64,000 nucleotides of DNA from Anastatus disparis (Eukaryota; Arthropoda; Insecta; Hymenoptera; Eupelmidae): the NCBI GenBank assembly GCA_017163975.1, contig JAFFSR010000291.1, forward strand, positions 3,849,001-3,913,000, read 5' to 3'. The position numbers and the translations under genes were made by a program. The first letter of the stretch is position 1. Each line of letters starts with the position of its first letter. Of the stretch, positions 1-10,310 are shown piece by piece. The notes under the pieces were generated by a model. It was not told the origin of the DNA. It worked only from the letters and a program-made list of their open reading frames with translations, and searched no databases.

Positions 1-1
1 C

Positions 2-506
2 GAACGATCTGCTGGAAATAATAATCACAACAATGAAATCCAATCAATCATAGAGGAACTACGTGAAGCTGGGCATATATATTGACGTACACAATTTTCA
101 AATCAACAGTAGTAACATGAGTCTCGATGTGTTTGGAAGAAAACTTGAGGGCTCGCAAGTGAGTCGTGGTCCTCGAGGTATTGGATTCAATGTTACATCA
201 GATGGTCATTTTGATTTAGAAAATAAGCGGCTTTGCAATATTGGAGAGGCTAATGATTCAAATGATGCCATTAGTTTGAATTCACTAAATAATATCCTAC
301 AGAAAGAAGTTGATTACTTATCTTCTAAAATTATAGAAGTTGCTAAAGCTATACAAGAATATGAGAACAAAGTTGAAATATATAAAGCAGAAATAGACGA
401 AAAATTAACTTATGTCTATGATATGACTCAACGAAATTTTGCAAGTATTGAATATATAATTAAAGAAATGAATAGACGATCGGATATTGCTAAAGTTGAA
501 GTTTAA
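2..506 (+). pseudogene. Fibre-like coiled-coil protein, partial, Polinton-associated
   Basis: The gene enters from the left edge. One frame reads ERSAGNNNHNNEIQ from base 2 and stops near base 86. The next frame continues from about base 63 to the stop at 506, so a one-base frameshift near 70-90 is likely. The main frame has a Gly-Pro stretch (GPRGIGFNVTSDG) followed by a motif (NKRLCNIGEANDSNDAISLN) that looks like the shaft-to-stalk motif of phage tail-fibre proteins. About 60 residues of predicted coiled coil with heptad-like spacing follow. I infer a trimeric fibre-like or structural protein. It sits just before the integrase on the same strand. The function is an inference from motif resemblance only; the position next to integrase and PolB argues for a viral-type element. 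Confidence 0.5.
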
Positions 507-507
507 G

Positions 508-1422
508 ATGGAACGTCAAAGAGTAGTTGAAGAGCTACACAAGCCAGCACGTCGAAGGTACAAGCGAAGAAAATATGACATACGTGGATTAGATGAGACT
601 TGGCAAGCTGACCTTGTAGAAATGATACCTTATTTTAAGGAAAACAAAGGTTTTCGCTACTTACTAACTGTCATAGATATATTTTCAAAGTATGCATGGG
701 CTGTACCAGTCAAATCGAAGAGTGGCAATGATGTTACTCTAGCTATGAAGTCAATATTAAAACAAGGACGGGTGCCATCGAATTTACAAACTGACCAAGG
801 AAAAGAATTCTACAATTCAAACTTTCAGAATCTTATGAAAAAGTACAAGATAAATCACTACTCTTCACATAGTAATCTTCATGCAAGCATATGTGAGCGC
901 TTTAATAGAACTTTAAAAAATGCAATGTGGTTAGAATTCAGCAAACAAGGAAGTTATAAATGGTTGGATATTCTGCCTGAGTTAGTGAAAGCATACAATT
1001 CAAGAAAACATCGGACAATAGGAATCGAGCCTGAAAACGTTACGAAGATAAATGAAAAAGAAGTCAAGAAAAATTACCCAACTGAAAAAAGACCTGTAAA
1101 AAACCAAAATTCAAAGTAGGAGATAAAGTGCGAATAAGTAAGATAAAACAAGTTTTTGAAAAAGGCTATACACCAAATTGGTCTACTGAAATTTTCACAA
1201 TAACAAGAGTTGTAAAACCAATCCCATAACTTACCACGTCAAAGATTATTATGATGAACCAGTCTCCGGAGGCTTTTATGAAACGGAAATTCAAAAGACT
1301 ATGTATCCAGAAATTTATTTAGTAGAAAAGTTTTAAAGAAAAGTGGTAAACGTGTATATGTTAAGTGGTTAGGTCTAAGTAACAAGCATAATAGTTGGAT
1401 AGATAAAAATGAGATTGTTTGA
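508..1422 (+). pseudogene. Retroviral-type (DDE) integrase with C-terminal chromodomain, Polinton/Maverick type
   Basis: The rve integrase core is clear. The first Asp lies in WQADLVEM, the second in QTDQGKEF, and the Glu in ICERFNRTLKN about 34 residues later. All three catalytic acids are present. The likely start is the ATG at 508; the frame opens earlier and overlaps the previous gene. The first frame ends at 1119. The protein continues in a second frame (FKVGDKVRISKIKQ, to 1228), a third (TYHVKDYYDEPVSGG, to about 1336) and a fourth, which ends in a chromodomain (RVYVKWLGLSNKHNSWIDK) with its stop at 1420-1422. At least three small indels therefore break the 3' third. In Polintons this enzyme inserts the element into host DNA. 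Convergence with PolB at 2062 matches one end of a Polinton-type gene set. An N-terminal zinc domain is not visible. Confidence 0.85.
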
Positions 1423-1656
1423 AAAAATTAAAATGTATTTTTAAATATAATAATGTAATAAATAAAAAAATTTAATTGTATTTTGTTATATTATTTAGAT
1501 ATATTTAAATAAAATATTGTAATATAATTATAACTATAGGTGGTGATGATAAATAAAAAAACAAATGTATAATGTTAATATATTTTTATTTATTTATGTA
1601 TTATTATGTACAAGTTACAATAAATAGTTTTAAAAATCATTTCGTAGATATATATT
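1423..1656. other. A+T-rich convergent 3' region
   Basis: This stretch lies between two convergent genes. It holds several AATAAA-like hexamers on both strands (around 1457-1465 on plus and 1580-1595 on minus), which fit poly(A) signals for the integrase and the small minus-strand gene. No ORF is seen. Confidence 0.4.
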
Positions 1657-1956
1657 TTATACCCGATCGAATTTGAAAGAAGTTCCTCCCAAATACATTG
1701 CAACCAAACGTAGTTTGTTTGCTTCATCGCAGAGTTTGTAAAAAAATTCTTCATCTTTTAGAATTGCCGATGAAATCTTCTCTGGTAGAAATACTTGAAA
1801 ACTTTGCTCGAATTCTGCTACAATCTTGACACCATATCGTGTCTTCACCTCTTTAAGTGCTGTCACCATGTACTGGTGATCTTTTTCCAAGTCTGTAACT
1901 TTTTTCCTTGGCAAGAAGTCGCTTCCAGCAATCTTATTAAGTGTTGATAAATCCAT
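1657..1956 (-). CDS. Small putative OB-fold (ssDNA-binding-like) protein
   Basis: This is a 99-residue intact ORF starting at the ATG at 1956. The pattern of alternating beta-strand-like segments (HQYMVTALKEVKTRYGVKIV, then FQVFLPEKIS) resembles an OB-fold single-strand-binding domain, where a 'TRYG' turn is followed by a strand and an 'FLP' segment. That assignment is by pattern only. The gene lies immediately downstream of the DNA polymerase on the same strand, where a replication accessory protein would make sense. A donor (GTAAGT at 2053-2048) and an acceptor (TTCCAG ending at 1958) bracket a 96-bp intron just before the start codon, so the message probably has a spliced 5' leader. An alternative is an unrelated accessory protein of the element. 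Confidence 0.55.
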   Translation of the reverse strand: MDLSTLNKIAGSDFLPRKKVTDLEKDHQYMVTALKEVKTRYGVKIVAEFEQSFQVFLPEKISSAILKDEEFFYKLCDEANKLRLVAMYLGGTSFKFDRV

Positions 1957-1957
1957 T

Positions 1958-2053
1958 CTGGAATCAAAAATAAAAAAGTAAAAATTAAAATTTCTGTTAA
2001 AGATGATATTTTATTAGAAAAAAAAACAAAAAAAAATTATACTGTAAACTTAC
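1958..2053 (-). other. Probable 5'-UTR intron of the OB-like gene
   Basis: The minus strand reads CATGTAAGT at the left junction and GATTCCAG at the right, one base before the ATG of the 99-residue gene. Length is 96 bp, similar to the 77-bp intron of the neighbouring polymerase. Confidence 0.5.
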
Positions 2054-2061
2054 ATGATTAG

Positions 2062-5000
2062 TTAGTTGACTCTTGGTTTCTTTGTAGGAGGTTGATCGTT
2101 CTCAAGCTCTTCGATTACTTGAATGTGCTCCTCATCGTGCTCCGTCCCTTGATATAGCCCATACCCCACCTCGATTTCTGCCCTTTCCATCGCCACTTGC
2201 AATAAATCCCTTCTCTCACCTTCTTCGGAACTTATCCCTCTATTGATGGATCCCAGTCATGCATGAACTCCTCTAATACGTCATACTCAATAATGATTTG
2301 CTCACCTTGGTTGCCATGAAGTGTCACCCCCACTCGTGCTGCACTATTTTCATTGGATGGTTCATCCCCTCTCTCAATTTCCCCCTCTCTGCTATGCTCT
2401 GTAACATCCATCCCCACTCGCGTTACTCTATTTTTATTGGATACTTTGTGTCCCCTCTTCTTTTCCACCTCCTGCTCTTTTTCAGCAGCCATTTTTCTTG
2501 CATATTCCCTCTCTACTTCAAGTGCAGCTTGCGCCATCTGTATCTCTTCAATTCTAAAATGACCCCATGGTAAAGTGTCTGTACTATCAGGCAATAAAAA
2601 TCTCTTATCATCGTGTGGACTTAGTGCAATTTTTCTTTGCTTTTCAGTATGCACTGTGTGTAATTTTGATCGAATATTGCACTGTTCACGGTGTATAATG
2701 ACAAGATCCTGAAGACAACTTCGGTAATCCTCGAAAGTGATTGTTTTCTTCACGACGTTAGATTTGATACCTTTAGCTTTTTTCACTGTGTCTCCTCCAT
2801 CAACCAAAATACTGTACATTTTACTCCGCAAACCTATGAATTCAGACATAATCTTGCCACAGCATTCATCTTTCATTAATCCAGGAACTTTCTTATTGAC
2901 ACGTGGAATATTAAACTGATTATTTTCAGCATAATCAGAAGTATCAAATCTGTGAATGTCTTCCTTCATTGTTTGATACATATCAATGTCTTCAACTTCA
3001 TATATTAAACTATCCGTATCTGTATATAGAAGTTTACATTTTTGTCCTAGTCGCTGTTTCATATATGAGTAATGAAACTCATATAGCAGTGTTTTTGATA
3101 AATCAAGGATGGAAAAACCAACGTATATAGGTTTTTTTATTGTGATACTCGTTCTCTTCAGCTGAATAGCTACCAAATTTTCATCGAAAATTGCACAACT
3201 GTGAAAATTTGGTTGAGCTATGCGTGCTTCTGCTCCATATCTACCTGTGAATTTATTTATTAATCGCACATCAACACGTGACCGCTCTCGTTCGATGCAC
3301 TTTCCATATACAGAGTTAATAAGCAATTTATAGAAGAGTTTTTCAAACTCATTCTTCGCTTGCTTCCTCTTCTCAGTATTTAATTCAACATAAGGTTTGA
3401 GCCAAGCCTTTTGTTCAAAACTTAAAATTCTATGTACTTTTTTTAATCCAAGTCCATTATCTAACGCTTGTTTAAGCGTCCGATAATGTATGACATACCT
3501 TTCCTTGTTGTCCAAAGTAGTAAGCAGTTTTTTTTGCTTCGAGCCTGGTGGTGGACGATGTTCTGCGCAAAAAGGTAAATCCCGATGTTCATCATGGATT
3601 TCCACAGGATATTCTAAATCCACTTCAGCAATATATCCTATATCCGAATCTGGCGATGTATTGAAGAAATCTGGAATCGTTTCATAATCAATCCATTTAA
3701 ATTTTCCTATCGGTAAATGTTGTATCATCGCCCAACCATAAAGATTATTAATATCAAAATATAGAAGGGTCTTCTTTTTCTGATTTTCGTCATATGAAGG
3801 ACCCATGTATGGATTGTTTGCCTTTGCATACCGGTTACAGCACTGGCTTATTCCTCCACGGATACCTGCTTCGATAAACATTAGCATGTCAATGTCTGTC
3901 AAAAGTTCCAATTCTACCTTCGTCATTTTAAGAGCTGCTGAAAACGTTAAGCCTGGAGTTGTGTAGAAATGAGCAGGACATAAATCGTAGGCTTTAAGAG
4001 AGGTCTCTCGGAAACTTTCGAAGACGTCAGCCAATAGCAAAACATCGGTTTTTAAGTATAAATCCGAGTACTCTCCTAAAGTTTTTATATTGAAATCATT
4101 CCAAACTTGAACAGCGTGCTTATAATCTTCTTCAGCTATATGAGAATCCGTTAGTTTATTGTAGAAGTCCTTTTTTTCTGGCAGCTTTGTAGACATCAAT
4201 TTATCGAATCCATCCACAAAATCGTACGGGAATACACCTTTCCGTCTAAGAAGATTTATCTTATCATCTGTAAATCCATCTGTTTGAAATTCTCTCACTG
4301 CTATTGGCACGTTTTCGAGGTACGATGCAAGCTTCTCCAATGATGATGGTAGAAAACGCCAAGAATCTATAAATCTAAAATTGATGTCACTATTATCCAT
4401 ATATTTTGTGAAAGAAATGTATTTCTCTTTATTATGAGGTATTAGAGTCATTCGTCCCTTCATCAATGTAGAAGTCCGATTTCTTTCAGAATAAAATGAG
4501 TGTCATAATTCAGATTATGAAAAATAACAGGAATGAATCTTGAAATCTTATAATTCAGATTACATGAATTATGAGCTGCACCTCTGAAACTAAAAAGAAA
4601 TAAACGTAAAATAACCAGATTAATTTTCTTTATTTAATTATAACCAATTGAACAACTTACCGTCCTGTGAGATGACAATGGTCTCGTACTGCAAGTTCTT
4701 CGGCACGGATTGGTTTTCTACATATATGACAATTAGTTGACCTCTGGAAAATCAATTCTTCTAGATCTGTAAGTTTCATTGGTTTTGGATTTTTGTAGAG
4801 TTCATCAATTTTCTCACCGATTGATTTTAATTCTCTAACAAACCATTCTGCAGGTGTCTCTTCACATTCGTTAATCCTTCTGTATGATTTATAATAAGAT
4901 AATTTATCATTAAAACTGCATTTCATGTAGTATCCAATACTGTATGCTTCATGAAGTTGAAAAGCCTTCTCACTGTCTGTAGGTTTCAATAAACATTCAA

Positions 5001-6339
5001 AATCTGCATAAATAACAAAAGGTACTTTTTCACTCTTGCTGTAATCTTCGAATTTGAGAATATTATTTTTTGAGTCGGGCAAATTAATTCGACATTTATT
5101 TAAATTTTTACAATTATTTTCATGAATTACGAATCTTTCTTCACTATAAAAAATTTGTAAACACCTCTCACAATGGTAAGATTTTATATGGCTTTTAGAC
5201 ACTTGAGAAGCCAGAAGTCGAGACAAGTTTTTAATCCAAACATAATGATATTGAGGCATGTCTCCATCATCAGCATCATTATTTTCTTCATACTCATCTA
5301 TGTAGAAATCTTGAATAATGAGCAAATTGACATGTTGTACCTTTTTTTCTGATGTAATATGACACGGCGATACTTCAAACTTCGGACCATACTTTTTCAA
5401 CATGTATAAGTTTATTGAAATATTATTATTTAATTTTTCGAATTTCGGAATATCTTTAATTTTTACAGGAAATTCAATTTTATCAAACCTCAGCTTATTA
5501 TTATGCGGTAGATAATGATCCACTCTTTGAGGATTACGGTTACTAGGATATAATGCGGAAAGTACAGCATATTTAAAACACTGATTGTCATTATTGCGAA
5601 CATTAACACACGCTTTCTTATTTTCTATAAACTTCGGAAGAGGTATATAAGAACTACCCTTCAAAGGAGAATATTTTTTCATATTTATACACAAACTTAT
5701 TATACTCTTCAAAGTCCACCCTGAATCCTTTTCTTGAAATTCCTCTATTTGCGTAAGAATAGGCTCTTTGATATTATCTTTGAACCATTCCTCTAAATCA
5801 GTTGACATGTATACTGTATTACTTTCACTTGTAAAATATTTAGTATCATTTAATTCCTCAGTATTTTTCTGCACAGAAAATTCAGAGATGAAATCAGAAT
5901 TTATTTTTAACGCATTATATTCTTCTAAGCACGCCTGAACCTTAACTTTAAAAAGTTTTTGTGCATCACTCAAAAAACTCAGAATGTCCACATGTTTGAT
6001 ATTTACCACTACACCAGTTCTGATTCGATTTTGGAAAGCTGACTCTACGTCTCGCCACTCGACCCTAGCTTCTGTTTCTTCAGATTGTAGATTGCCTCCT
6101 TGATGAAGATTTTGTTCTAACTGAACTTGCATGCACGAAAGATGTGTCATACAAGTTTGACATTTCTGTTTCTCCCCTCTTGTGAGGTTAGGTCGAACGA
6201 TTTTTTCGTTTAATTTAATGACAGCAGAATTACACATATCTAACCAATAATGAATATCATCATTGCTCAATTCGTTTATACTTCGTAAAGTATCACGAAG
6301 TAATTGGACGAGACGTTCAAAAAAATCGATTGAAGTCAT
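2062..6339 (-). pseudogene. Protein-primed family B DNA polymerase (PolB), Polinton type, spliced, frameshifted
   Basis: The ATG is at 6339. Exon 1 (6339-4661) carries an N-terminal region, a zinc-finger-like segment (YHCERCLQIF) and Exo I (FVIYADFECLL). A 77-bp intron (4660-4584; GTAAGT...TTTCAG) follows, and exon 2 joins in phase to give TGRGAAHNSCNLNYK and the Exo II motif IFHNLNYDTHF. A TGA near 4464 marks a frameshift, and the frame from 4466 continues. Exo III is in DLYLKTDVLLL. The polymerase motifs are DINNLYGWAM (motif A), LLINSVYGK (motif B) and YTDTDSLIY (motif C), all intact. The enzyme would replicate a linear element from a terminal protein. The main frame stops at 2232, but a one-base shift gives a clean continuation ending PPTKKPRVN at 2062, a possible nuclear localisation signal. 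Two frameshifts make this copy inactive as read. A TATATAA lies at 6425-6419 upstream. Confidence 0.9.
4584..4660 (-). other. Spliceosomal intron inside polB
   Basis: The 77-bp interval begins GTAAGTTG after a GACG exon end and ends TTTTTAGTTTCAG. Joining the exons keeps phase 2 and creates the family's conserved GAAHN-CNLNYK segment, strong evidence that the intron is real. It is A+T-rich and contains in-frame stops. Confidence 0.85.
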
Positions 6340-6477
6340 TTTTGCTTTTTTTAACTAAAAGATGACTAGAGCAACAGTTTCAACTCACACAATATTCAAG
6401 AATAAATCTCACTGATTGTTATATACGAAGTGTAGTCATCCAAGAAATAGCTTCGCTTTTTATAGGTAAAACAATGT

Positions 6478-6860
6478 AAGAAGGGATACAAATTTTAAGG
6501 TTCGTCCAATAGTAAAAGGAAAAGTTAGTGAAAATTTAAGAAGGGTTACAAATTTGAAAATTCGTCCAATAGTAAAAAAGAAAATTTAAGAAGGAATACA
6601 AATCTCGATATTCGACCAATAGTAAAAAAGAAAATTTAAGAAGGGATACAAATTTCAAGATTCTACCAATAGTAAAAAGAAAATTTAAGAAGGGATACAA
6701 ATTTCGAGATTTGACCAATGGTAAAAAGATAATTTAAGAAGGGATACAAATTACAAGATTCTACCAATAGTAAAAAGAAAATTTAAGAAGGGATACAAAT
6801 TTCGAGATTTTACCAATGGTAAAAAGAAAAATTTGGAAAATAAAGAAGGGAAAAGTTTTT
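6478..6860. repeat. Seven ~49-bp tandem repeats, each with a CCAAT box, in a divergent promoter
   Basis: Seven units of about 49 bp (starts near 6478, 6538, 6588, 6637, 6686, 6735, 6784) share the core AAGAAGGGATACAAATTT, then ACCAAT, then AGTAAAAAG. They lie between the divergent starts of polB (6339, minus) and the two-exon gene (6963, plus). CCAAT is retained in every copy while the flanking bases vary. I infer a shared upstream activating array for both genes. No other gene is present in 6340-6962. Confidence 0.65.
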
Positions 6861-6962
6861 AGGAAGGGATAAATTTTTCTTTTAAACTATCCAAAAACTG
6901 TAAGAATTTTCCTATTCAGTCTCTCAAATCACTTCTCGCTGAAAGAAATTCAGAGTTGTAAG

Positions 6963-7868
6963 ATGGCTAGAACCCGTGACTATGGTGCAATGATTAAAAA
7001 TGCAATATTAGAATTTTCTGAAGAGAACGTTTATATTTGTGACATACAAGGATTTCAAGGCATGTCTGGGGATTCTTTTATTTTTAAAGAAGTCAGTTTT
7101 CTGAATTTTAGAAAAACTGCTTTTCCAACTGCGTATCTCTTTAAACCTCCGATGACATGGAGAGAATTGAGTCAAGAAGAAAAAAGTACAACGCAATGGC
7201 TGGAAAAGTATCACCATGGAATACAATGGAACTCTGGAGATATACCTTACCATCGTCTTCAAAAAATTTTTGAAATTTGTTCGCAAGGAGTCAAGAAAGT
7301 ATTTGTCAAGGGTGAGCAGAAAGCGCAATGGTTAGCTGATCTTTTACCAAATGTGTAAGTAATACATTTATGTTTCAACTTTCATACTTTTCTTGCTGTT
7401 TTAATACTTTTTTCAAACTTTTTCAATTACTTTTTCATACTTTTCCATACTTATTTGATACTTTTTTATACTTTTCATACTTGTTTCATACTTTTTTATA
7501 CTTTTCTATACTTGTTTGATACTTTTTTATAATTTTCCATACTTATTTGATACTTTTTTATACTTTTTAATTATTTTTATTTTTCATGTTGTATATACTT
7601 TAAGTTACATTACTTTCTCCTCTTTATTTTCAGAACAATCAGCAACATTGAAGACTTCGGATGCCCATCATTAGAAAGAATAATGAATTATACTCGATAT
7701 ACATGTTTCAACCACGACCTCTGTTTAAGGCGAAAACCTATGTGCGCTGTTATTAATGCTATTTCGATGCGCACATGGTTACATGATTACCTAGATGCTA
7801 AATTTGCCAAAGATGAAGTCGATAAAATTTGTAATAATGATGAATGTATAAAGTTATATTGGAAATAA
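6963..7868 (+). CDS. Unrecognised two-exon protein, possible RNase H-fold (exonuclease-like) domain
   Basis: Exon 1 is 6963-7354 and exon 2 is 7634-7868. The 279-bp intron (GTAAGT...TTTTCAG) joins in phase (GT|A giving Val). The spliced protein is 208 residues and uninterrupted. Visible landmarks are an early acidic segment (VYICDIQGF), a central HHGIQWNSGDIPYHRLQ, KKVFVKGEQKAQWLADLLPN, then DFGCPSLERI and a Cys/His-rich tail (CFNHDLCLRRKPMCAVINA). The order strand-acidic residue, 'VKG.E', 'CPSL', then His/Cys pairs looks like a degenerate DEDD-type nuclease or a zinc-stabilised fold. I do not recognise it with confidence. It is divergent from polB and shares the CCAAT-array promoter region, suggesting co-expression. 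Intactness beside frameshifted integrase and polymerase is notable. Confidence 0.65.
7355..7633 (+). other. Intron with CATACTTTT minisatellite
   Basis: The intron of the preceding gene. From about 7376 to 7572 it is filled with imperfect copies of a short unit, TTTCATACTTTTTTATACTT and variants (roughly 10-25 bp spacing), leaving the splice sites clean. Confidence 0.8.
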
Positions 7869-8451
7869 ATTAAATTAAATAAAAAACATGATTCTGATTT
7901 TTAATTTCTCTTATGGTTTTAATTAGGAAAATAAATAAAAAATTTAATTTTAAAAAGTTAAAAATTTCAGAAAATAAATTATTTTTAAATATAAATAAGA
8001 CAAAGATAATAAATTGATTCTATGTATAAATTAATTGCACTGATTTTTAGCATATTTTTGTCTATATTCATTGTGTGCATTTATTTTTTGTTTGGTATTT
8101 TTTTTTCTGTGATATCACTTTTAATTTAACATATTGACTGACTAATATAGTATTTTTGTTTCTACTATCTCTTAAGATTGTGATATCATACTGTGCAATA
8201 TTTTTATGTATTATACGTTCTTTTTGTATATATGTTACAAAATAAAATATATCTAATCTAATCTAATAACTATCTATCTACTTATGTGCATATATTTTTA
8301 AAGAAAAGGAAGACTAATTTATTATTATTGTTTTTATTTTTTTTTTATATTTATTTTTTATACATTAATAATAAAACATACATTAATTACAATAGTAAAT
8401 ACATTACAATTGATTTTTGTTTAATTATAAAAATATAAAAATATATACATT
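7869..8451. other. A+T-rich gene-free stretch
   Basis: Between the convergent 3' ends of the two-exon gene and the Ser-rich gene. It contains AATAAA hexamers near 7878 and 8240 and homopolymer T runs near 8335. I see no gene. Confidence 0.5.
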
Positions 8452-9744
8452 TTAATCTAAATATGTGACATCTTCAACTATCCGAGGTCCACCTGTTGAA
8501 GGTGGTGTGCGAGGTTGCTGGACCGTTGATTTCCTATTTTTTTCCGCCATTTCCTGGCCTACTTTCCTCATCCATTCCTTTGCTGATGAATAGGATTTTT
8601 CTTTCCTGGTGCCTAAACAGAAAATTTGAAGAAAAAAAAATTATGAAATAAATTAAATAAAATATATTAGTAAAATAAATATTTTGTTAAAAAAAATAAC
8701 AATTTACCTGATGAGCTGGATGTTTCCACTTTCTTGCTGGCTGAAGACGACTCCGCTTTACTAGCCAAAGAGGTGGATGGAATTGTGACTGAAAATAAAA
8801 ATTTTAATAACATTAAAAATTAAATAAAATAATAAAATAAATATTTTTAAAAAATCGCTATTTACCTGATGAAGATGACTCCGTCTTATTTGCCGATGAA
8901 GTGGACCTACTTGAAGAGGTGGACGGAATCGCTTCTGAACATGTGGACGTAGTCATCATCTTCTTATTTGCTGCTTCATCTGTAAAAAGAAAAACGTAAA
9001 AATTAAATTTATTTCTATATTTAAAAAAAAAGAAAAAAATAAACCGAAAGTTACCGTTTGTTTTTGGTTTTTTTGAAACCGAAGAATCATTTTTCTTCGG
9101 TCTCTTTTGTCCTCTCGAAGCCGAACTCGAGCTGGAACTGCTCGAATTGCTCGAACTGCTTGAACTCGAGCTGGAACTGCTTGCTTTACTAGCCAAAGAG
9201 GTGGATGGAATTGTGACTGAAAATAAAAATTTGAAAAACATAAAAAATTAAATAAAATAATAAAATAAATATTTTTTAAAAATTGCTATTTACCTGATGA
9301 AGATGGCTCCGTCTTATTTGCCGATGAGGTGGACCTACTTGAAGAGGTGGACGGAATCACTACTATAGATGTGGCCGAACTCGAGCTGGAACTGCTCGAA
9401 CTGCTCGAACTGCTTGAACTCGAGCTGGAACTGCTTGAACTAGATGCAGTTCTTATTCTTAAAGATTCATCAATTTCCACTCTCTGCACCGGTTGTGTCC
9501 TTCTATACAACTGCTGTAAAGCAGTAATTGGGGGAATAGGTGGTACTATAAAAACAAAAATTATTGTTAATAATTATTTTTAAATCATTTTCAAATTTGT
9601 ATTTTAAATCTACTTACGTGCATTTACAGCTTCCATTGCCCAGTTTAGATGCTCCAACATCATGAGCAGCGTTGGCCCATTGCTCATGAGCCACCTTACA
9701 TGATCTTGAACTTTTTTTATGGTTTCACTTTTTCCTTGAACCAT
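8452..9744 (-). CDS. Six-exon Ser-rich protein with internally duplicated exons, unrecognised
   Basis: Exons on minus are 9744-9618, 9545-9294, 9216-9055, 8979-8866, 8788-8708 and 8612-8452. Each intron is 66-95 bp, begins GTAA and ends AG, and every junction is phase 1. The exons sum to 897 bases, exactly 298 codons plus stop, with no internal stop. The protein starts MVQGKSETIKKVQDHVRWLM, has long Ser runs in exons 2 and 3, a basic patch (RGQKRPKKNDSS) that could be a nuclear localisation signal, and ends RIVEDVTYLD. The end of exon 2 (IPSTSSSRSTSSANKTE), its following intron and the start of exon 3 (TIPSTSLASKA) recur almost identically at exons 4-5, so a segment holding exon-intron-exon was tandemly duplicated; uniform phase keeps it in frame. 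The function is unknown. Low complexity makes homology weak, but intact splicing argues it is or recently was expressed. Confidence 0.7.
8789..9293 (-). repeat. Tandem duplication of an exon-intron-exon segment
   Basis: Introns 2 (9293-9217) and 4 (8865-8789) are near-identical in sequence, and their flanking exon ends match as well (KTEP/KTES before, TIPSTSLASKA after). This shows a recent segmental duplication of roughly 430 bp within the Ser-rich gene. Confidence 0.8.
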
Positions 9745-10310
9745 TTTTTCTCCTTTATATTTAGAATATATAAAGATTTTTGAACTTTTTTTCTTAGATT
9801 AAGAAAAAGTTGAAGAAGATTCTTGAACTGACGAAATGTAGCTTGGAACGAGGTATTTATACAGAAAATCAGGAAACTTATTTTCTCATGTTTCTCGTGA
9901 AAATCACACGATTGGCGAAAATTTTCTTTTCAAAAATTTGTCACCTCCCTTACAGAAATTTAGTCCATCCTTCGTTAGTTTTGTTCACGCCTAAGATTTT
10001 AATTTATATTCTCATGCAACTGACCCTTGTAATGAATGTCGTTTTTCTCAAAAAAAAACTTTTATATACCTGTGAATATCCGATTTTCTTAAAAGAAGGA
10101 TTTTCAACAGAAAGAAGTCATGTACATATTTGCTGGAATATGTCTCCTTTTAAAACAATTGACCCCTTCAATAAATATCTTTTTTTTCTCAAGAATATTT
10201 TTGTACAACTGTGATAAATCAATCCTGAAAAATTCCAAATAAATGCACCTGCAAGATAACTTTTTCTCACACACTTGTTACAAAAAAATTTTTAAACATG
10301 AAAAGAAAAA
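9745..10310. other. Upstream region, degenerate repeat
   Basis: The upstream flank of the Ser-rich gene. From about 10000 it shows decayed copies of the 300-bp unit found downstream (phrases such as CCTTCAATAAATATCTTTTT). No convincing gene; a 134-codon open frame here is repeat-derived. Confidence 0.4.

Noticed and set aside
2298..2573. Plus-strand ORFs inside polB
   Set aside because: Shadow frames of the polymerase C-terminal tail.
9329..9583. Plus-strand Glu/Leu-rich open frame
   Set aside because: It is the antisense of the Ser-coding runs of the spliced minus-strand gene.
9810..10214. 134-codon plus-strand ORF
   Set aside because: Lies in decayed satellite, has no start context, no splice pattern and no recognisable motif.
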